Origin: Acidobacteriota bacterium
GTDB taxonomy: Bacteria; Acidobacteriota; Vicinamibacteria; Vicinamibacterales; UBA2999
Length of the DNA stretch: 64,000 bases
Direction: 5' to 3'
Assembly (NCBI GenBank): GCA_018000455.1
Contig: JAGNJW010000005.1
Coordinates: forward strand, 215,453 to 279,452
Shown here: positions 9,425 to 18,779 of the stretch, piece after piece
How positions within the stretch are numbered: the stretch's first letter is position 1
Layout of the letters: every line of letters starts with the position of its first letter
Made by a program: the position numbers and the translations under genes
Notes under the pieces: generated by a model
Database searches by the model: none
What the model saw: the letters and a program-made list of their open reading frames with translations, nothing else
Told to the model about the DNA's origin: nothing

Positions 9425-10909
9425 ATGCACAGTCCGTTCGAGTTGCCCGTGTTGCGCGCCGTGACGGCGACCGCGGACACGGTGTCCGCCGATCTCGTCG
9501 TCACCCTCTATGCGGGTGAGCCAGCCGATGCCTTCCGTCCACGCCTGCCGGCCTCGTCGCGAAGCGAATTCGACGCCGCACTCGCCCGCGGTGAGTCTCT
9601 CGACGAAGCCGGGCATGTCCTCGTCGCGGGCAGTGCCGCCGGCGGCGGGCTCGTCTTGGTGGTCGGGGCCGGTAGCGGGCCGCTCACGGCGGATCGGATG
9701 CGCCGGGCCGTGGCCACGGCTACCTGCTGGGCCCGCGAACGCCGCCGCCAGCGCCTGGCCGTCGATCTGACGCATCTCACCGCCGATGTCGAGGCCCTGA
9801 CGGCCATCGCCGCCGAGGCGGTCGTCGTCGCCAACTTCAATCACGGCCACCTCAAGGCGGCGGCACCGACGCCGCCGGTGACCGAGGCGTCATTTCTCAT
9901 CGCGCCACGGCAGCGGGCGCAGCTCGAACGCGGTCTGGTCATCGGAGAGGCCGTCAACGCGGCGCGCCTGCTCACCAACGAGCCGGGCAACGTCCTCACT
10001 CCTCGCGAGCTCGCGGAGCGGGCCGTCGCGCTGACCGCCGAACCCGGGGTGCAGGCGGAGGTCCTCGGTCCCGATCGGATCGAAGCGCTCGGGATGGGGC
10101 TGCTGCTCGGCGTGGCGCGGGGCTCGGCGGAGCCACCGCGCCTGATCTCACTGACCTACACGCCGCCGGGCGTGACCGGCGGTCCGGTGCTCGGCCTGGT
10201 CGGAAAGGGCATCACCTTCGACACGGGCGGCATTTCGATCAAGCCGGCCGACGGCATGGACCGAATGAAGGACGACATGGCCGGCGCGGCAGCGGTCATC
10301 TGCGCCATGCGGGCGATCGCCCGCCTCGGAATCCCTCGACGCGTGGTCGCCGTCGTGCCGACGGCCGAGAACATGCCGGGCGGGAGGGCCATCAGACCGG
10401 GCGACGTCATCCGCGGCGCCGCCGGCGTCACCGTCGAAGTGAACAACACGGATGCCGAAGGCCGCCTCGTCCTCGCGGACGGCCTGTGGTATGCCAGGCA
10501 GCAGGGCGCCACCCACCTGGTGGACGTCGCCACGCTGACCGGCGCCTGCGTCGTGGCTCTGGGCAAGGTGACGTCCGGGCTCTTCGGCACACCGCCGCCG
10601 TTTGTCGAGAGCGTCAAGCACGCCGCCGCGCGGGCCGGAGAATCCGTGTGGGAACTGCCGCTCGGCCCCGACTACAAAGACATCATGAAGAGTGAGATCG
10701 CCGATATCGTCAACAGCGGCGGTCGGGCGGCCGGCGCCATTTCAGCGGCGATGTTCTTGCGCGAGTTCGTCGGCGAGACGCCCTGGGCGCACCTGGACAT
10801 CGCCGGCACCGCCTGGATCGACGATGCGAAGCCGTGGACCACCAAGGGCGCGTCGGGCGTGATGGTCCGGACGCTCGTCGAGCTGGCGGCGGGCGAGCTT
10901 CCGGCCTGA
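9425..10909 (+). CDS. pepA: leucyl aminopeptidase (M17)
   Basis: This 494-residue cytosolic aminopeptidase of the M17 family has the metal-binding signature NTDAEGRLVLADGL near residue 342 and the earlier VGKGITFDTGGISIK with GMDRMKDDM, which supply the Lys, Asp and Glu ligands of the two-metal centre. The N-terminal macro-like domain is present and diverged. It functions in peptide turnover; some PepA proteins also bind DNA in Xer recombination, which cannot be judged here. ATG at 9425. Confidence 0.95.
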   Translation: MHSPFELPVLRAVTATADTVSADLVVTLYAGEPADAFRPRLPASSRSEFDAALARGESLDEAGHVLVAGSAAGGGLVLVVGAGSGPLTADRMRRAVATATCWARERRRQRLAVDLTHLTADVEALTAIAAEAVVVANFNHGHLKAAAPTPPVTEASFLIAPRQRAQLERGLVIGEAVNAARLLTNEPGNVLTPRELAERAVALTAEPGVQAEVLGPDRIEALGMGLLLGVARGSAEPPRLISLTYTPPGVTGGPVLGLVGKGITFDTGGISIKPADGMDRMKDDMAGAAAVICAMRAIARLGIPRRVVAVVPTAENMPGGRAIRPGDVIRGAAGVTVEVNNTDAEGRLVLADGLWYARQQGATHLVDVATLTGACVVALGKVTSGLFGTPPPFVESVKHAAARAGESVWELPLGPDYKDIMKSEIADIVNSGGRAAGAISAAMFLREFVGETPWAHLDIAGTAWIDDAKPWTTKGASGVMVRTLVELAAGELPA

Positions 10910-10915
10910 GCGCTG

Positions 10916-11080
10916 CTAGTGTCCTGGAACCGAAGTTCGGTGACGAATATTCCTGGTGCGGCGCCCGGATCGCAAGGCGCGACGACCGAGGATATGGCGT
11001 ATATCCAAGGGAGGAGGAACGCCGCGAGGCGGGATGCCCCGCCAGGAATATGTCAGCGAACTTCGGTTCCAGGACACTAG
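10916..11080. repeat. 165-bp palindromic element (MITE-like), 24-bp perfect terminal arms
   Basis: The left arm 10916-10939 begins CTAGTGTCCTGGAACCGA and is the exact reverse complement of 11057-11080. Inside, TGAC and ATATTCCTGG match with a 2-base offset, and the centre GGATAT...ATATCC (10990-11006) closes the stem. The whole unit can fold into one long hairpin. It fills the gap between pepA and the next gene, encodes nothing, and looks like a non-autonomous element or a REP-type repeat. It could also end pepA transcription. Confidence 0.75.
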
Positions 11081-11089
11081 AATCGCAGA

Positions 11090-11338
11090 GTGAGCCAGAC
11101 CGCGCCGCCCGACGCCATCGCCGTCACCCCGGTCTACCGTACTGGCGTGCAGCAGCCGGCGGATGAGGTCAGCATGGTCGACGTCACCGTCTCGGCGTTC
11201 CACCTGACGGGCCTGATCATGGGCGGGGCGCTCGCCGCCGGCCTCATCGCCGGCGTTGCCTACGTGTGGTTCCGTAAAGGTCGGCCCGTGACCACCATCG
11301 AGGCGCGCGGCAACAACCACAACTTCCTGCGCGAATAG
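11090..11338 (+). CDS. small single-pass membrane protein, unknown function
   Basis: This 82-residue protein starts at GTG 11090, ten bases after the palindromic element. It has a disordered N-terminus, one hydrophobic helix (about residues 37-60, HLTGLIMGGALAAGLIAGVA), and a short basic C-terminal tail ending NNHNFLRE. I do not recognise the family. Codon use fits the neighbours. It is convergent with the amidase gene. No ribosome site is obvious, so the start is uncertain. Confidence 0.55.
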   Translation: MSQTAPPDAIAVTPVYRTGVQQPADEVSMVDVTVSAFHLTGLIMGGALAAGLIAGVAYVWFRKGRPVTTIEARGNNHNFLRE

Positions 11339-11366
11339 CGGACCGGCGGTCCGATCGCCACCGCCG

Positions 11367-13298
11367 TCACCTGGCCGCGACGGCGGTCTGGCGCTTGAGT
11401 GCCCGCTGGTACTGCACGACGGCCGCCTGCAACGACTCGGCAACCTTCTGGCGATAGGCCGGCGTCTTGATCAGTGCGGCTTCGCGCGTGTTGGTGATGA
11501 ACCCGATCTCGGCGAGCACGGCCGGCATCTGCGTGCCGATGAGCACGACAAACGGCGCCTTCTTCACCCCGCGGCTCGGTAAACCGGGATTGCTCCCGGC
11601 CAGGTGGCTCGCCAGTGACTTCTGCACCATGCCCGCCAAGTCGCGCGACTCGTCGAGCTTGTTGTTGAGGGCGATGGCGCGCACGATGCTCGGCAGGTTG
11701 TGCATCCCGCCGGCCGAGGTGGAGTTCTCACGCGCGGCCACGGCTTCGGCCTCCGAGTTCGACGCGAAGCTCAAATAATAGACCTCGACGCCCCGCGCCT
11801 TGAGGTTGCGGCTGGCGTTGGCGTGAATGGACAGGAACAGATCGGCGCCCTCACGGTTGGCGATGGCCGGCCGCTGCTCGAGGGGGACGAAGACGTCGGT
11901 TCGCCGCGTCAGCACGACGTCGAAGCCGTTCTTCACGAGCAGCTTCTCGAGTCGGAGAGCCACGTCGAGGACCAGTCGCGCCTCGGATGACCCGGAGGTC
12001 AGTGTGCCGGGATCGTGGCCACCGTGTCCGGGGTCGATCACGATGCGCGAGATGCCGAGACCGAGCTGACGGGAGAGCGAGAACTTCCCATCGGCATTGG
12101 CGGCCGGTTCCGACGGGGCGGGCGCGGAGGGCGGAGCTGGCGTGGCGGCGAGCACGCGAGCGGGAGGGGCGGGTGTCACGGCAGGAAGCGGCACGCGCGG
12201 TTCGGGCGCCACCGACGGCGTCACGGCAGCGGGAGCGGACGTCGCGTCGGCGGCGGCTGGCTCGCCGGCCACAACCTCACGCGGCGTGACGTCGACCTCG
12301 TTCTCATTCACGAGCTGCACGCTCGGTGCCGTGTCGATCGCGACGGGCACGACCGGCGCTGACGCCGGCAGCGAGACGGCGGCGGCGGCGCGCCCGGTCG
12401 GGGGGGCAAAGACGCGCTCGGCGTCGATGACGACGCGATACGGATTGTAGAGTGTGAACACGCTGACCGGCGTGGCGCCGGCCAGGTCGAGCACCACGCG
12501 CACGGCGCCCGGACGCTGGCCGACCCGCACCTGCCGCACGGCGTCGCCGTCGACGAGGATCGTCGCATCCTGGAGCGACTCGGCGACCGTGGCCCCGAAC
12601 AGATCGACGAAGGCGCGCGGTGGACCAGCGAGCAGCTCGTGTGAGAACGGCGTCTCGCGATCGAGCGACAGCGTGATCCGCACGGTCGACTCGACGACGG
12701 CCCGGTCGATCGCCAGCAGCGTCGATATCGACGGCATCCCCGCTTCGGCCGGCTCGGCGGCAACCGCGGTTTTCGGAGGAGCCGTTCGCGCCGGCGCCGG
12801 CAGGGCGGGCGGCGGCGCGGCGGCATCGGCCACTGCTGGAGCCGGCTTCTGCGACGCCGGCACGATGGCGGCCAGCGCCCGAACCGCGGTTCGCGCCTGC
12901 CGCCGGAACGGGCTCACCGGATATTCGCGCATCAGCCAGCCGTAGTATTTCTCGGCCGCGATGCGATCGGCGGCACGGCCGAATCGGCTGTAGAGGAACT
13001 GCGAGAGCGTCGCGGCCTGCAGCAAGGCATTGTCACTGTAGCCGCTCTTGGGAAAGCGCCGCACCAGGACATCGAACTCCGCCACCACCCGCCGCGCCGG
13101 ACGCACGACCTCGTCGAGCGCAGGGGTGGCCGCCGTCGGCGAGACCTTCTCGGCGGCCGTCCGCACCACGGCCTGGTGCTCCAACGCCGTCTCGTAGCGT
13201 TGCCGCGCGCTCTGCGCCTCGGCCTCGAGCGACACTGCCGCCGACACCACCAACGCCAGGGCGGCCAGCAGCACGCGTGGGGCGAGGGTGGGTGTCAT
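11367..13298 (-). CDS. N-acetylmuramoyl-L-alanine amidase with TPR-like and AMIN domains
   Basis: This 643-residue exported protein has a signal peptide (residues 1-28), a helical TPR-like part (about 30-145, with RFPKSGYSDNALLQA and EYPVSPFRRQA), an AMIN domain (about 190-285), a Pro/Ala-rich linker, and a C-terminal Amidase_3 domain. Zinc and catalytic residues are visible in DPGHGGHDPG (about 423), SIHANAS (about 491) and LAEIGFITN (about 596). It cleaves the amide between MurNAc and the stem peptide at division. Its ATG shares one base with the ftsK stop, fitting a division operon. The TPR-like front is an addition to the usual AmiC plan. Confidence 0.93.
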   Translation of the reverse strand: MTPTLAPRVLLAALALVVSAAVSLEAEAQSARQRYETALEHQAVVRTAAEKVSPTAATPALDEVVRPARRVVAEFDVLVRRFPKSGYSDNALLQAATLSQFLYSRFGRAADRIAAEKYYGWLMREYPVSPFRRQARTAVRALAAIVPASQKPAPAVADAAAPPPALPAPARTAPPKTAVAAEPAEAGMPSISTLLAIDRAVVESTVRITLSLDRETPFSHELLAGPPRAFVDLFGATVAESLQDATILVDGDAVRQVRVGQRPGAVRVVLDLAGATPVSVFTLYNPYRVVIDAERVFAPPTGRAAAAVSLPASAPVVPVAIDTAPSVQLVNENEVDVTPREVVAGEPAAADATSAPAAVTPSVAPEPRVPLPAVTPAPPARVLAATPAPPSAPAPSEPAANADGKFSLSRQLGLGISRIVIDPGHGGHDPGTLTSGSSEARLVLDVALRLEKLLVKNGFDVVLTRRTDVFVPLEQRPAIANREGADLFLSIHANASRNLKARGVEVYYLSFASNSEAEAVAARENSTSAGGMHNLPSIVRAIALNNKLDESRDLAGMVQKSLASHLAGSNPGLPSRGVKKAPFVVLIGTQMPAVLAEIGFITNTREAALIKTPAYRQKVAESLQAAVVQYQRALKRQTAVAAR

Positions 13299-15667
13299 CA
13301 GCGGAGGTGCTCGTCGACCTCGTCGAAGTAGCCGCGATCGACGAGCACCTCGCGGGGCTTGCTGCCCGAGGCGCCCGACACGATGCCGTCGGCTTCCATC
13401 ATGTCGACCAGACGCGCCGCGCGGCTGAACCCGATGCGCAGCTTGCGCTGGAGCGACGAGATCGAGACCTGGCCGCTCTGCACGACCATGCGCGCCGCCT
13501 CGTCGTAGAGTTCGTCCTTCTCGTACTCGATGCCCGCCTTCTCGGACTTCTCGTCGGCCGTGATGCTTTCATCGAGCGCGGGCCGGCCCTGCTTGCGCAG
13601 GAAGCTCGCCAGCCGGGCCGACTCCTGTTCCGAGATGTAGGGGCCATGCAGGCGCACGACCCGCGAGGTCGCCGGCGGCATGAACAGCATGTCACCCTTA
13701 CCGAGCAGCTGTTCGGCGCCGTTGGCGTCGAGAATCGTCCGCGAGTCGATCTTCGATGACACGCGGAACGAGATGCGGGCCGGCAGATTGGCTTTGATGA
13801 GGCCGGTGATGACGTCCACCGACGGCCGCTGCGTCGCGAGGATCAGGTGGATGCCGACGGCGCGGGCCATCTGCGCCAGCCGGCAAATCGATTCCTCGAC
13901 CTCGTTGCCGGCCACCATCATCAAGTCGGCGAGCTCGTCGACCACCACGACGATGAAGGGCAGGATCTTCGGCGTCTCGGGATTCTCGGCCGGGCTGGCC
14001 TCCTCGAGCATGTGGCGGACGTTGCGGTTGTACTGCTCGATGTTGCGCACGCCGAAGGTCGCCAGGTGCTTGTAGCGCTCCTCCATCTCGCGGACGGCCC
14101 ACCGTAGCGCGTTGGCGGCCTTCTTCGGATCGACGACCACCGGCGTGAGCAGGTGCGGGATGTCCTCGTACATGCCCAGCTCGAGACGCTTCGGGTCGAT
14201 CATGATGAAGCGCACGTCATCGGGCGTGGCGCGGTAGAGAATGCTCGTCAGCATCGAGTTCAGGCCGACGGACTTGCCGGTGCCGGTCGAACCGGCGATG
14301 AGCAGGTGCGGCATGGACGCCAGGTCGGCCATGAACGGCTCGCCATGGATGGTCTTGCCGAGCGCGATCGTGAGCTTGGACGCTGAGCGCGCGTAGGTCT
14401 CCGACTCGAGAAGCTCGCGCAGCGAGATGGCCTCGCGGTTGGGATTCGGAATCTGGATGCCGACGGTGGACTTGCCGGGGATGCGGTCGATGAGCACCGA
14501 CTCGGCCTTCATCGCCAGGCACAGATCGTCGGCCAGACCCGTGACCTTGCTGTACTTCACGCCGGCGTCCGGCTTGAACTCGAAGGTCGTGACGACCGGA
14601 CCGGGGTGGATTTGAACGACCGCGCCCTCGACGGAGAACTCGCCGCACTTCTCCTCGAGATGGCGCGCCGAATCCATGAGCTCGCGCTCATCGACCTTGC
14701 GCTCGCTCTTGACGGCGTCGAGCAGGGAGGCTGGCGGTAGCGTGAAAGCACCCAGCCGACGGGCGGCCGGCGGCATCGGTTCCGCCTCGGCCAGCGGCAG
14801 CGGTGAGGCCACGGGAATGGCCGGCTTCGGTGCCACGCGTCGGGCAACGATCGGCGGCGCCGCCGGCGCCGGCTCGACGGCGGCCCTCGTCTCTGGCACG
14901 GCGACGCGGGTACGTGGCGGTGGCGTGGCCACGTCGACCGCCTTGTGGCGCGGCGCACCCGCATCGGCCGCGGGCGCGCCGTCCTTCGCCGCGTGCTTGG
15001 CCAGCACGTCGCGCCGCTGCTTCATGCGACGCCGTTCGGCGAACCACGCCAACACGCGGCCGCGAGCGGCGAGCCCCGTCGTGCCGGCCAGTTCGACGCC
15101 CTGCGTGAAGAGGCGCCCGAACGAGAGTTGTGTCGTGAGGACGACCGCCAGACTGAGCAACGTCAGCAGCACGATGGCGCCGCCGGTGCGGCTGAGATAC
15201 GCCGTCAGCGTCGACGCGAGCACCGCGCCAACGAATCCGCCCGCCTCATAGGTGCGATCGCCGGAGGTGGCCGTGCCGACCAGCAGGCTGAGCATCGCGC
15301 TGGCGCAGCCGATGAGCAGCGCCAGGCCCGTCAGCTTCGTGTACAGCGCATCGACGCCGCGGCACCAGAAGTAGTGCCAGCCAGCGGCCGCGACGAGCAC
15401 CGGCAGCAGGTACGAGGCAAAGCCCATCACCTGAAAGGAGAGCTCGGCCAGGAACGCCCCGACGGGGCCGATGAAGTTCGACGGCGCTTCGTTGGCGCCG
15501 GTCGCGAAGAACCAGGCGGCGTCGTTGGCGTCGTAACTGGCCAGCGCGATCAGCCAGATGAGACTGACGGCGAAGAGCACCACGCCCACGACCTCGCTCA
15601 CGCGGCGCGAGACCGGCGACGAGAAGCCCGACGACAACACCACCGAGGATGCCTGTTTCACTGCCAC
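13298..15667 (-). CDS. ftsK: DNA translocase FtsK/SpoIIIE
   Basis: This 789-residue septal DNA pump has four hydrophobic segments in residues 20-185, then a Pro/Ala-rich linker (about 215-300). The RecA-like motor has Walker A in AGSTGTGKSVGLN near residue 460 and Walker B in VVVVDELADLMM near 577, with ATQRPSVDVITG after it. The winged-helix gamma domain (about 720-785, SSLQRKLRIGFSRAARL) reads polar KOPS sites and activates Xer recombination. The linker is short, as in SpoIIIE/SftA-size proteins. It is first of the pair with the amidase. Confidence 0.96.
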   Translation of the reverse strand: MAVKQASSVVLSSGFSSPVSRRVSEVVGVVLFAVSLIWLIALASYDANDAAWFFATGANEAPSNFIGPVGAFLAELSFQVMGFASYLLPVLVAAAGWHYFWCRGVDALYTKLTGLALLIGCASAMLSLLVGTATSGDRTYEAGGFVGAVLASTLTAYLSRTGGAIVLLTLLSLAVVLTTQLSFGRLFTQGVELAGTTGLAARGRVLAWFAERRRMKQRRDVLAKHAAKDGAPAADAGAPRHKAVDVATPPPRTRVAVPETRAAVEPAPAAPPIVARRVAPKPAIPVASPLPLAEAEPMPPAARRLGAFTLPPASLLDAVKSERKVDERELMDSARHLEEKCGEFSVEGAVVQIHPGPVVTTFEFKPDAGVKYSKVTGLADDLCLAMKAESVLIDRIPGKSTVGIQIPNPNREAISLRELLESETYARSASKLTIALGKTIHGEPFMADLASMPHLLIAGSTGTGKSVGLNSMLTSILYRATPDDVRFIMIDPKRLELGMYEDIPHLLTPVVVDPKKAANALRWAVREMEERYKHLATFGVRNIEQYNRNVRHMLEEASPAENPETPKILPFIVVVVDELADLMMVAGNEVEESICRLAQMARAVGIHLILATQRPSVDVITGLIKANLPARISFRVSSKIDSRTILDANGAEQLLGKGDMLFMPPATSRVVRLHGPYISEQESARLASFLRKQGRPALDESITADEKSEKAGIEYEKDELYDEAARMVVQSGQVSISSLQRKLRIGFSRAARLVDMMEADGIVSGASGSKPREVLVDRGYFDEVDEHLR

Positions 15668-15672
15668 GACCT

Positions 15673-17481
15673 CTAGATCTCCATCACCACGGGAAGCACC
15701 ATCGGACGGCGGCCCGTCCGGCGTTTGAGGAAGCGGCGGAACTCGCCGCGAATCCGTTCCTTGAGCAAGCCCTCGTCCGTCCGCTCACCGACCGAGCATT
15801 GGTCGATGATCGAAGCGAGGAACGTCGCGCCGTCGGTGAGCACATTCCCGGCCGCGGCCTCCGATACGAAACCTCGCGCGACAATCTCCGGCAGACCCTC
15901 GCGCACGCCCTTCTGGCGGTTCATCACCACGACCGGCACCACGATGCCATCGGCCGCCAGATGGCGGCGATCGCGAATCATCTCACCGTCCACGGCGCCC
16001 GACCGCGTGCCGTCGATGAGCACGCGTCCTGCCGGCACGCTGTCGACAACCTTGCCGCCCTCGCCATCGAAGCGGATGCGTTGGCCGTTCTCGGCCAGGA
16101 TGACGGTGGTGCCCGAGGCCAGGCCGCCGGTCACGTCTTTGGCCACACGCGCGTGCCGCGCGAGCTGGCGATACTCGCCGTGCACCGGCACCAGGTAGCG
16201 GGGCCGCACCAGCGAGAGCACGAGTTTCAGTTCCTCGGCGCTGCCGTGCCCCGACACGTGCACGTGACGCGAGGCTTCGGTCACGACCTCCACGCCGCGG
16301 CGGGCCAGGTGGTTGACGACCCGACCGATCGCTTTCTCGTTGCCGGGAATGGCGCGGGCCGAGAAGACCACCGTGTCGTCGTCGGCGAGCGTGACGTGCC
16401 GATGGTCGTCGATGGCGATGCGCGAGAGGGCCGCCTGAGGCTCGCCCTGCGAGCCGGTCACCAGGCACACGACGTCGCCCGGCGGCAGGCTTCCCACGTC
16501 GCTGTCCCTGACGGCCACGCCGGCCGGCACGCGCAGGTAGCCGAGGCGCTGCGCGATCTCGGAGTTCTCGATCATGCCGCGGCCGACAAACGCCACCTGG
16601 CGGTCGAACTGCGCCGCCAGGTCGACGATGAGCTGCATGCGATAGATGCTCGAGGCGAACGACGCCACGACCAGCTTGCCCTTGGTGGTGGCGAACACCT
16701 CGTCGAAGGCGTCCTTGACGTCGGATTCCGAGCCGGTGACGCCCGGCCGGTCGACGTTGGTGCTGTCGGCAAAGAGCGCCAGCACGCCGGCGGCGCCGAG
16801 CGCGGCCAGGCGGCCCAGATCCGTCGGCTGGCCGTCGAGCGGCGTGTGGTCAATCTTGAAGTCGCCGGTGTGAACGATGACGCCCTGCGGCGTGTGCAGG
16901 GCGACGGCGACGCAGTCGGGCATGCTGTGCGTCACGCGGATGAACTCGATGCGGAAGGGCCCGACCGTGACGGAGTCGCCCGGCCGGACCTCGCGGCGGC
17001 GCGCTCCGAGGTCGATGCCGTGCTCGTCGAGCTTGCCCTCGAGCATGGCATGGGTGAAGGGAGTGCCGAAAACCGGCCCCGAGACACGAGCGACAACGTA
17101 GGGCACCGCGCCGATGTGGTCTTCGTGGCCGTGCGTAAGGATGAGGGCCGCCACCGGGCCGCGCTGATCGAGGTAGTCGAACGCCGGCACGACGCGGTCC
17201 ACGCCGGGCAATTCGGCTTCAGGGAACATCGAACCGGCGTCGATGAGGATGGTCGTCTCCCCACACGAGACGGCCATCATGTTGAGGCCGAACTCGCCGA
17301 GACCCCCGAGGGGCACGACATCCACCGCCGGTTCAAACGGCGGAACACTCGACGCGGACATACGGATCCCAGCCGGAACGACCTCCGGAGACTGCGCGAA
17401 GCCGGCTGCGCCTTCGGGCGAAGGCGTTACCGTGCTTTGTCGGCCACCGATGGCTAGGCCATCGGGCACGATCACCGACAC
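15673..17481 (-). CDS. rnj: ribonuclease J
   Basis: This beta-CASP metallo-beta-lactamase nuclease has THGHEDHIGAVP near residue 117, VHTGDFKIDHTP, and the C-terminal VSGHGSAEELK and VPVHGEYRQL motifs. It processes and degrades RNA, with 5'-3' exonuclease and endonuclease activity. The longest form is 602 residues. An internal ATG at 17361 gives 562, closer to the usual 555, and the intervening part is low-complexity and contains an 8-bp inverted repeat (CGCCTTCG...CGAAGGCG). The shorter start is likely. It ends 5 bases from ftsK. Confidence 0.93.
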   Translation of the reverse strand: MSVIVPDGLAIGGRQSTVTPSPEGAAGFAQSPEVVPAGIRMSASSVPPFEPAVDVVPLGGLGEFGLNMMAVSCGETTILIDAGSMFPEAELPGVDRVVPAFDYLDQRGPVAALILTHGHEDHIGAVPYVVARVSGPVFGTPFTHAMLEGKLDEHGIDLGARRREVRPGDSVTVGPFRIEFIRVTHSMPDCVAVALHTPQGVIVHTGDFKIDHTPLDGQPTDLGRLAALGAAGVLALFADSTNVDRPGVTGSESDVKDAFDEVFATTKGKLVVASFASSIYRMQLIVDLAAQFDRQVAFVGRGMIENSEIAQRLGYLRVPAGVAVRDSDVGSLPPGDVVCLVTGSQGEPQAALSRIAIDDHRHVTLADDDTVVFSARAIPGNEKAIGRVVNHLARRGVEVVTEASRHVHVSGHGSAEELKLVLSLVRPRYLVPVHGEYRQLARHARVAKDVTGGLASGTTVILAENGQRIRFDGEGGKVVDSVPAGRVLIDGTRSGAVDGEMIRDRRHLAADGIVVPVVVMNRQKGVREGLPEIVARGFVSEAAAGNVLTDGATFLASIIDQCSVGERTDEGLLKERIRGEFRRFLKRRTGRRPMVLPVVMEI

Positions 17482-17529
17482 TCAGGACGCTGGGACGTCC
17501 CGAAAGAACAACGGGCGGGTTGGGCGAGA

Positions 17530-18363
17530 CTATAACACAAACCGGCGCGCCAAAGCGTCCTGCCAGGCGTCTGCAAGTGCCGAGAATTCAACGAGCTGCA
17601 GCGTTTCGGGCCGCCGCCGAGGGTCGATGCCGGCGACCTCCATCACGGCCCTGAGATCGAGCCCGTCGGTGCCGGCCACGGCCTTGAGGGTGTTGGCGAG
17701 GGTCTTACGGCGTTGGGTGAAGGCGACCCGCACCAGCCGACTCACGACGGCGGGATTCGGCACCGGCGGCGACGGAGCCCGGAAGCGGAGTCGGACGAGC
17801 GTCGAACGGACCTTCGGCTGAGGCCGGAACGCCCCCGGCGGCAGAGCCAGCACCCGGGTCACCTCGGCCGAGAGCGCCGTCAGCAGGGTGAGCACTCCGT
17901 AGTCGCCGGTCGACGGCCGTGCGACCAACCGGTCCGCGACATCGGCCTGCAGCATCACGGTCGCGTCCGCCAGGGCGGGATAGCGGGTCGACCAGCGCGT
18001 GAGCAGGTAAAGGATCGGCGAGGAGATGTTGTAGGGCAGGTTGCCCACCACCCGAAAGCGGGCGTTGGACAAACCGGCGGCGAGCCAGGTGTCGAGCGTG
18101 GCTGAGACGTCGTTCGCGAGCACGTCGCCGATGTGAACGGTGAGCCCCGGCACCTGACGCGCGGCCAGGGCGCCGGCCATGTCCCGATCGACCTCGATGG
18201 CCAGCATCCGGCGCACCCGCGCCGCCAGGGGCACGGTGATGGCGCCGCCGCCAGGTCCGATCTCGACGACCTGATCGTCTGGGTCGGGCTGGCACGCCTC
18301 GACGACGCGCGTCTGCCAGGCCGGCTCGAGGAAGTGCTGGCCGAAGCGCTTGCGGACGCGCAT
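17530..18363 (-). CDS. rsmA: 16S rRNA dimethyladenosine transferase
   Basis: This enzyme (277 residues from ATG 18363; a GTG three bases earlier adds one) dimethylates two adjacent adenines in helix 45 of 16S rRNA. RKRFGQHFL at the N-terminus, VVEIGPGGGAITVPL (SAM site, about 34-48), NLPYNISSPIL (the N-L/P-P-Y/F catalytic motif, about 109) and FRPQPKVRSTLVRL are diagnostic. The start overlaps the stop of the upstream zincin as TGATG. Confidence 0.96.
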   Translation of the reverse strand: MRVRKRFGQHFLEPAWQTRVVEACQPDPDDQVVEIGPGGGAITVPLAARVRRMLAIEVDRDMAGALAARQVPGLTVHIGDVLANDVSATLDTWLAAGLSNARFRVVGNLPYNISSPILYLLTRWSTRYPALADATVMLQADVADRLVARPSTGDYGVLTLLTALSAEVTRVLALPPGAFRPQPKVRSTLVRLRFRAPSPPVPNPAVVSRLVRVAFTQRRKTLANTLKAVAGTDGLDLRAVMEVAGIDPRRRPETLQLVEFSALADAWQDALARRFVL

Positions 18364-18779
18364 CACCGCGAGGCGTCCTCCGGCGCATCGGTCTCCGGTT
18401 CGCCGCGCCAGTAGCGCTCCTCGATCGCCATGATCTCGTCTTCGCTCATGCCGAAATAGTGGCCGAGCTCGTGGATGAGCGTCTCGCCGATGACGCCGAC
18501 GACGTCGCCATCCTCCTCGGCGTCTTCCTCGATCGGCCCCTGGAACAGCAGCACGCGATCGGGCAGGTCGTTGCCGTGATCCCAGCGGCGCTCCGGCAGC
18601 GGCGTGCCCTGATAGAGGCCGAGCAGCGTATCGGGCGGCTCGATCGCCATGTCGTCGAGCAATTCGGCCGACGGATGTTCTTCGATCACGATGGCCACGT
18701 TCTTCACGTGGCGCGCGAAGCGCGGCGGGATCGAGTCGATCGCTTCGGCCACCAGGTCGCGGAACGCGTCGCGGGTCAT
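18363..18779 (-). CDS. zincin-like metallopeptidase (minimal MMP-like, DUF1025-type)
   Basis: This 138-residue acidic protein has the zinc motif LIHELGHYFGMSEDE (about residues 101-115: HExxH followed by Asp). RFARHVKNVAIVIEEHPSAE and LLGLYQGTPLPER are typical of a small family often annotated as metallopeptidase family protein. The substrate is unknown. It sits between nth and rsmA, overlapping both by 1 to 4 bases, so it belongs to one leftward transcript. Confidence 0.8.
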   Translation of the reverse strand: MTRDAFRDLVAEAIDSIPPRFARHVKNVAIVIEEHPSAELLDDMAIEPPDTLLGLYQGTPLPERRWDHGNDLPDRVLLFQGPIEEDAEEDGDVVGVIGETLIHELGHYFGMSEDEIMAIEERYWRGEPETDAPEDASR

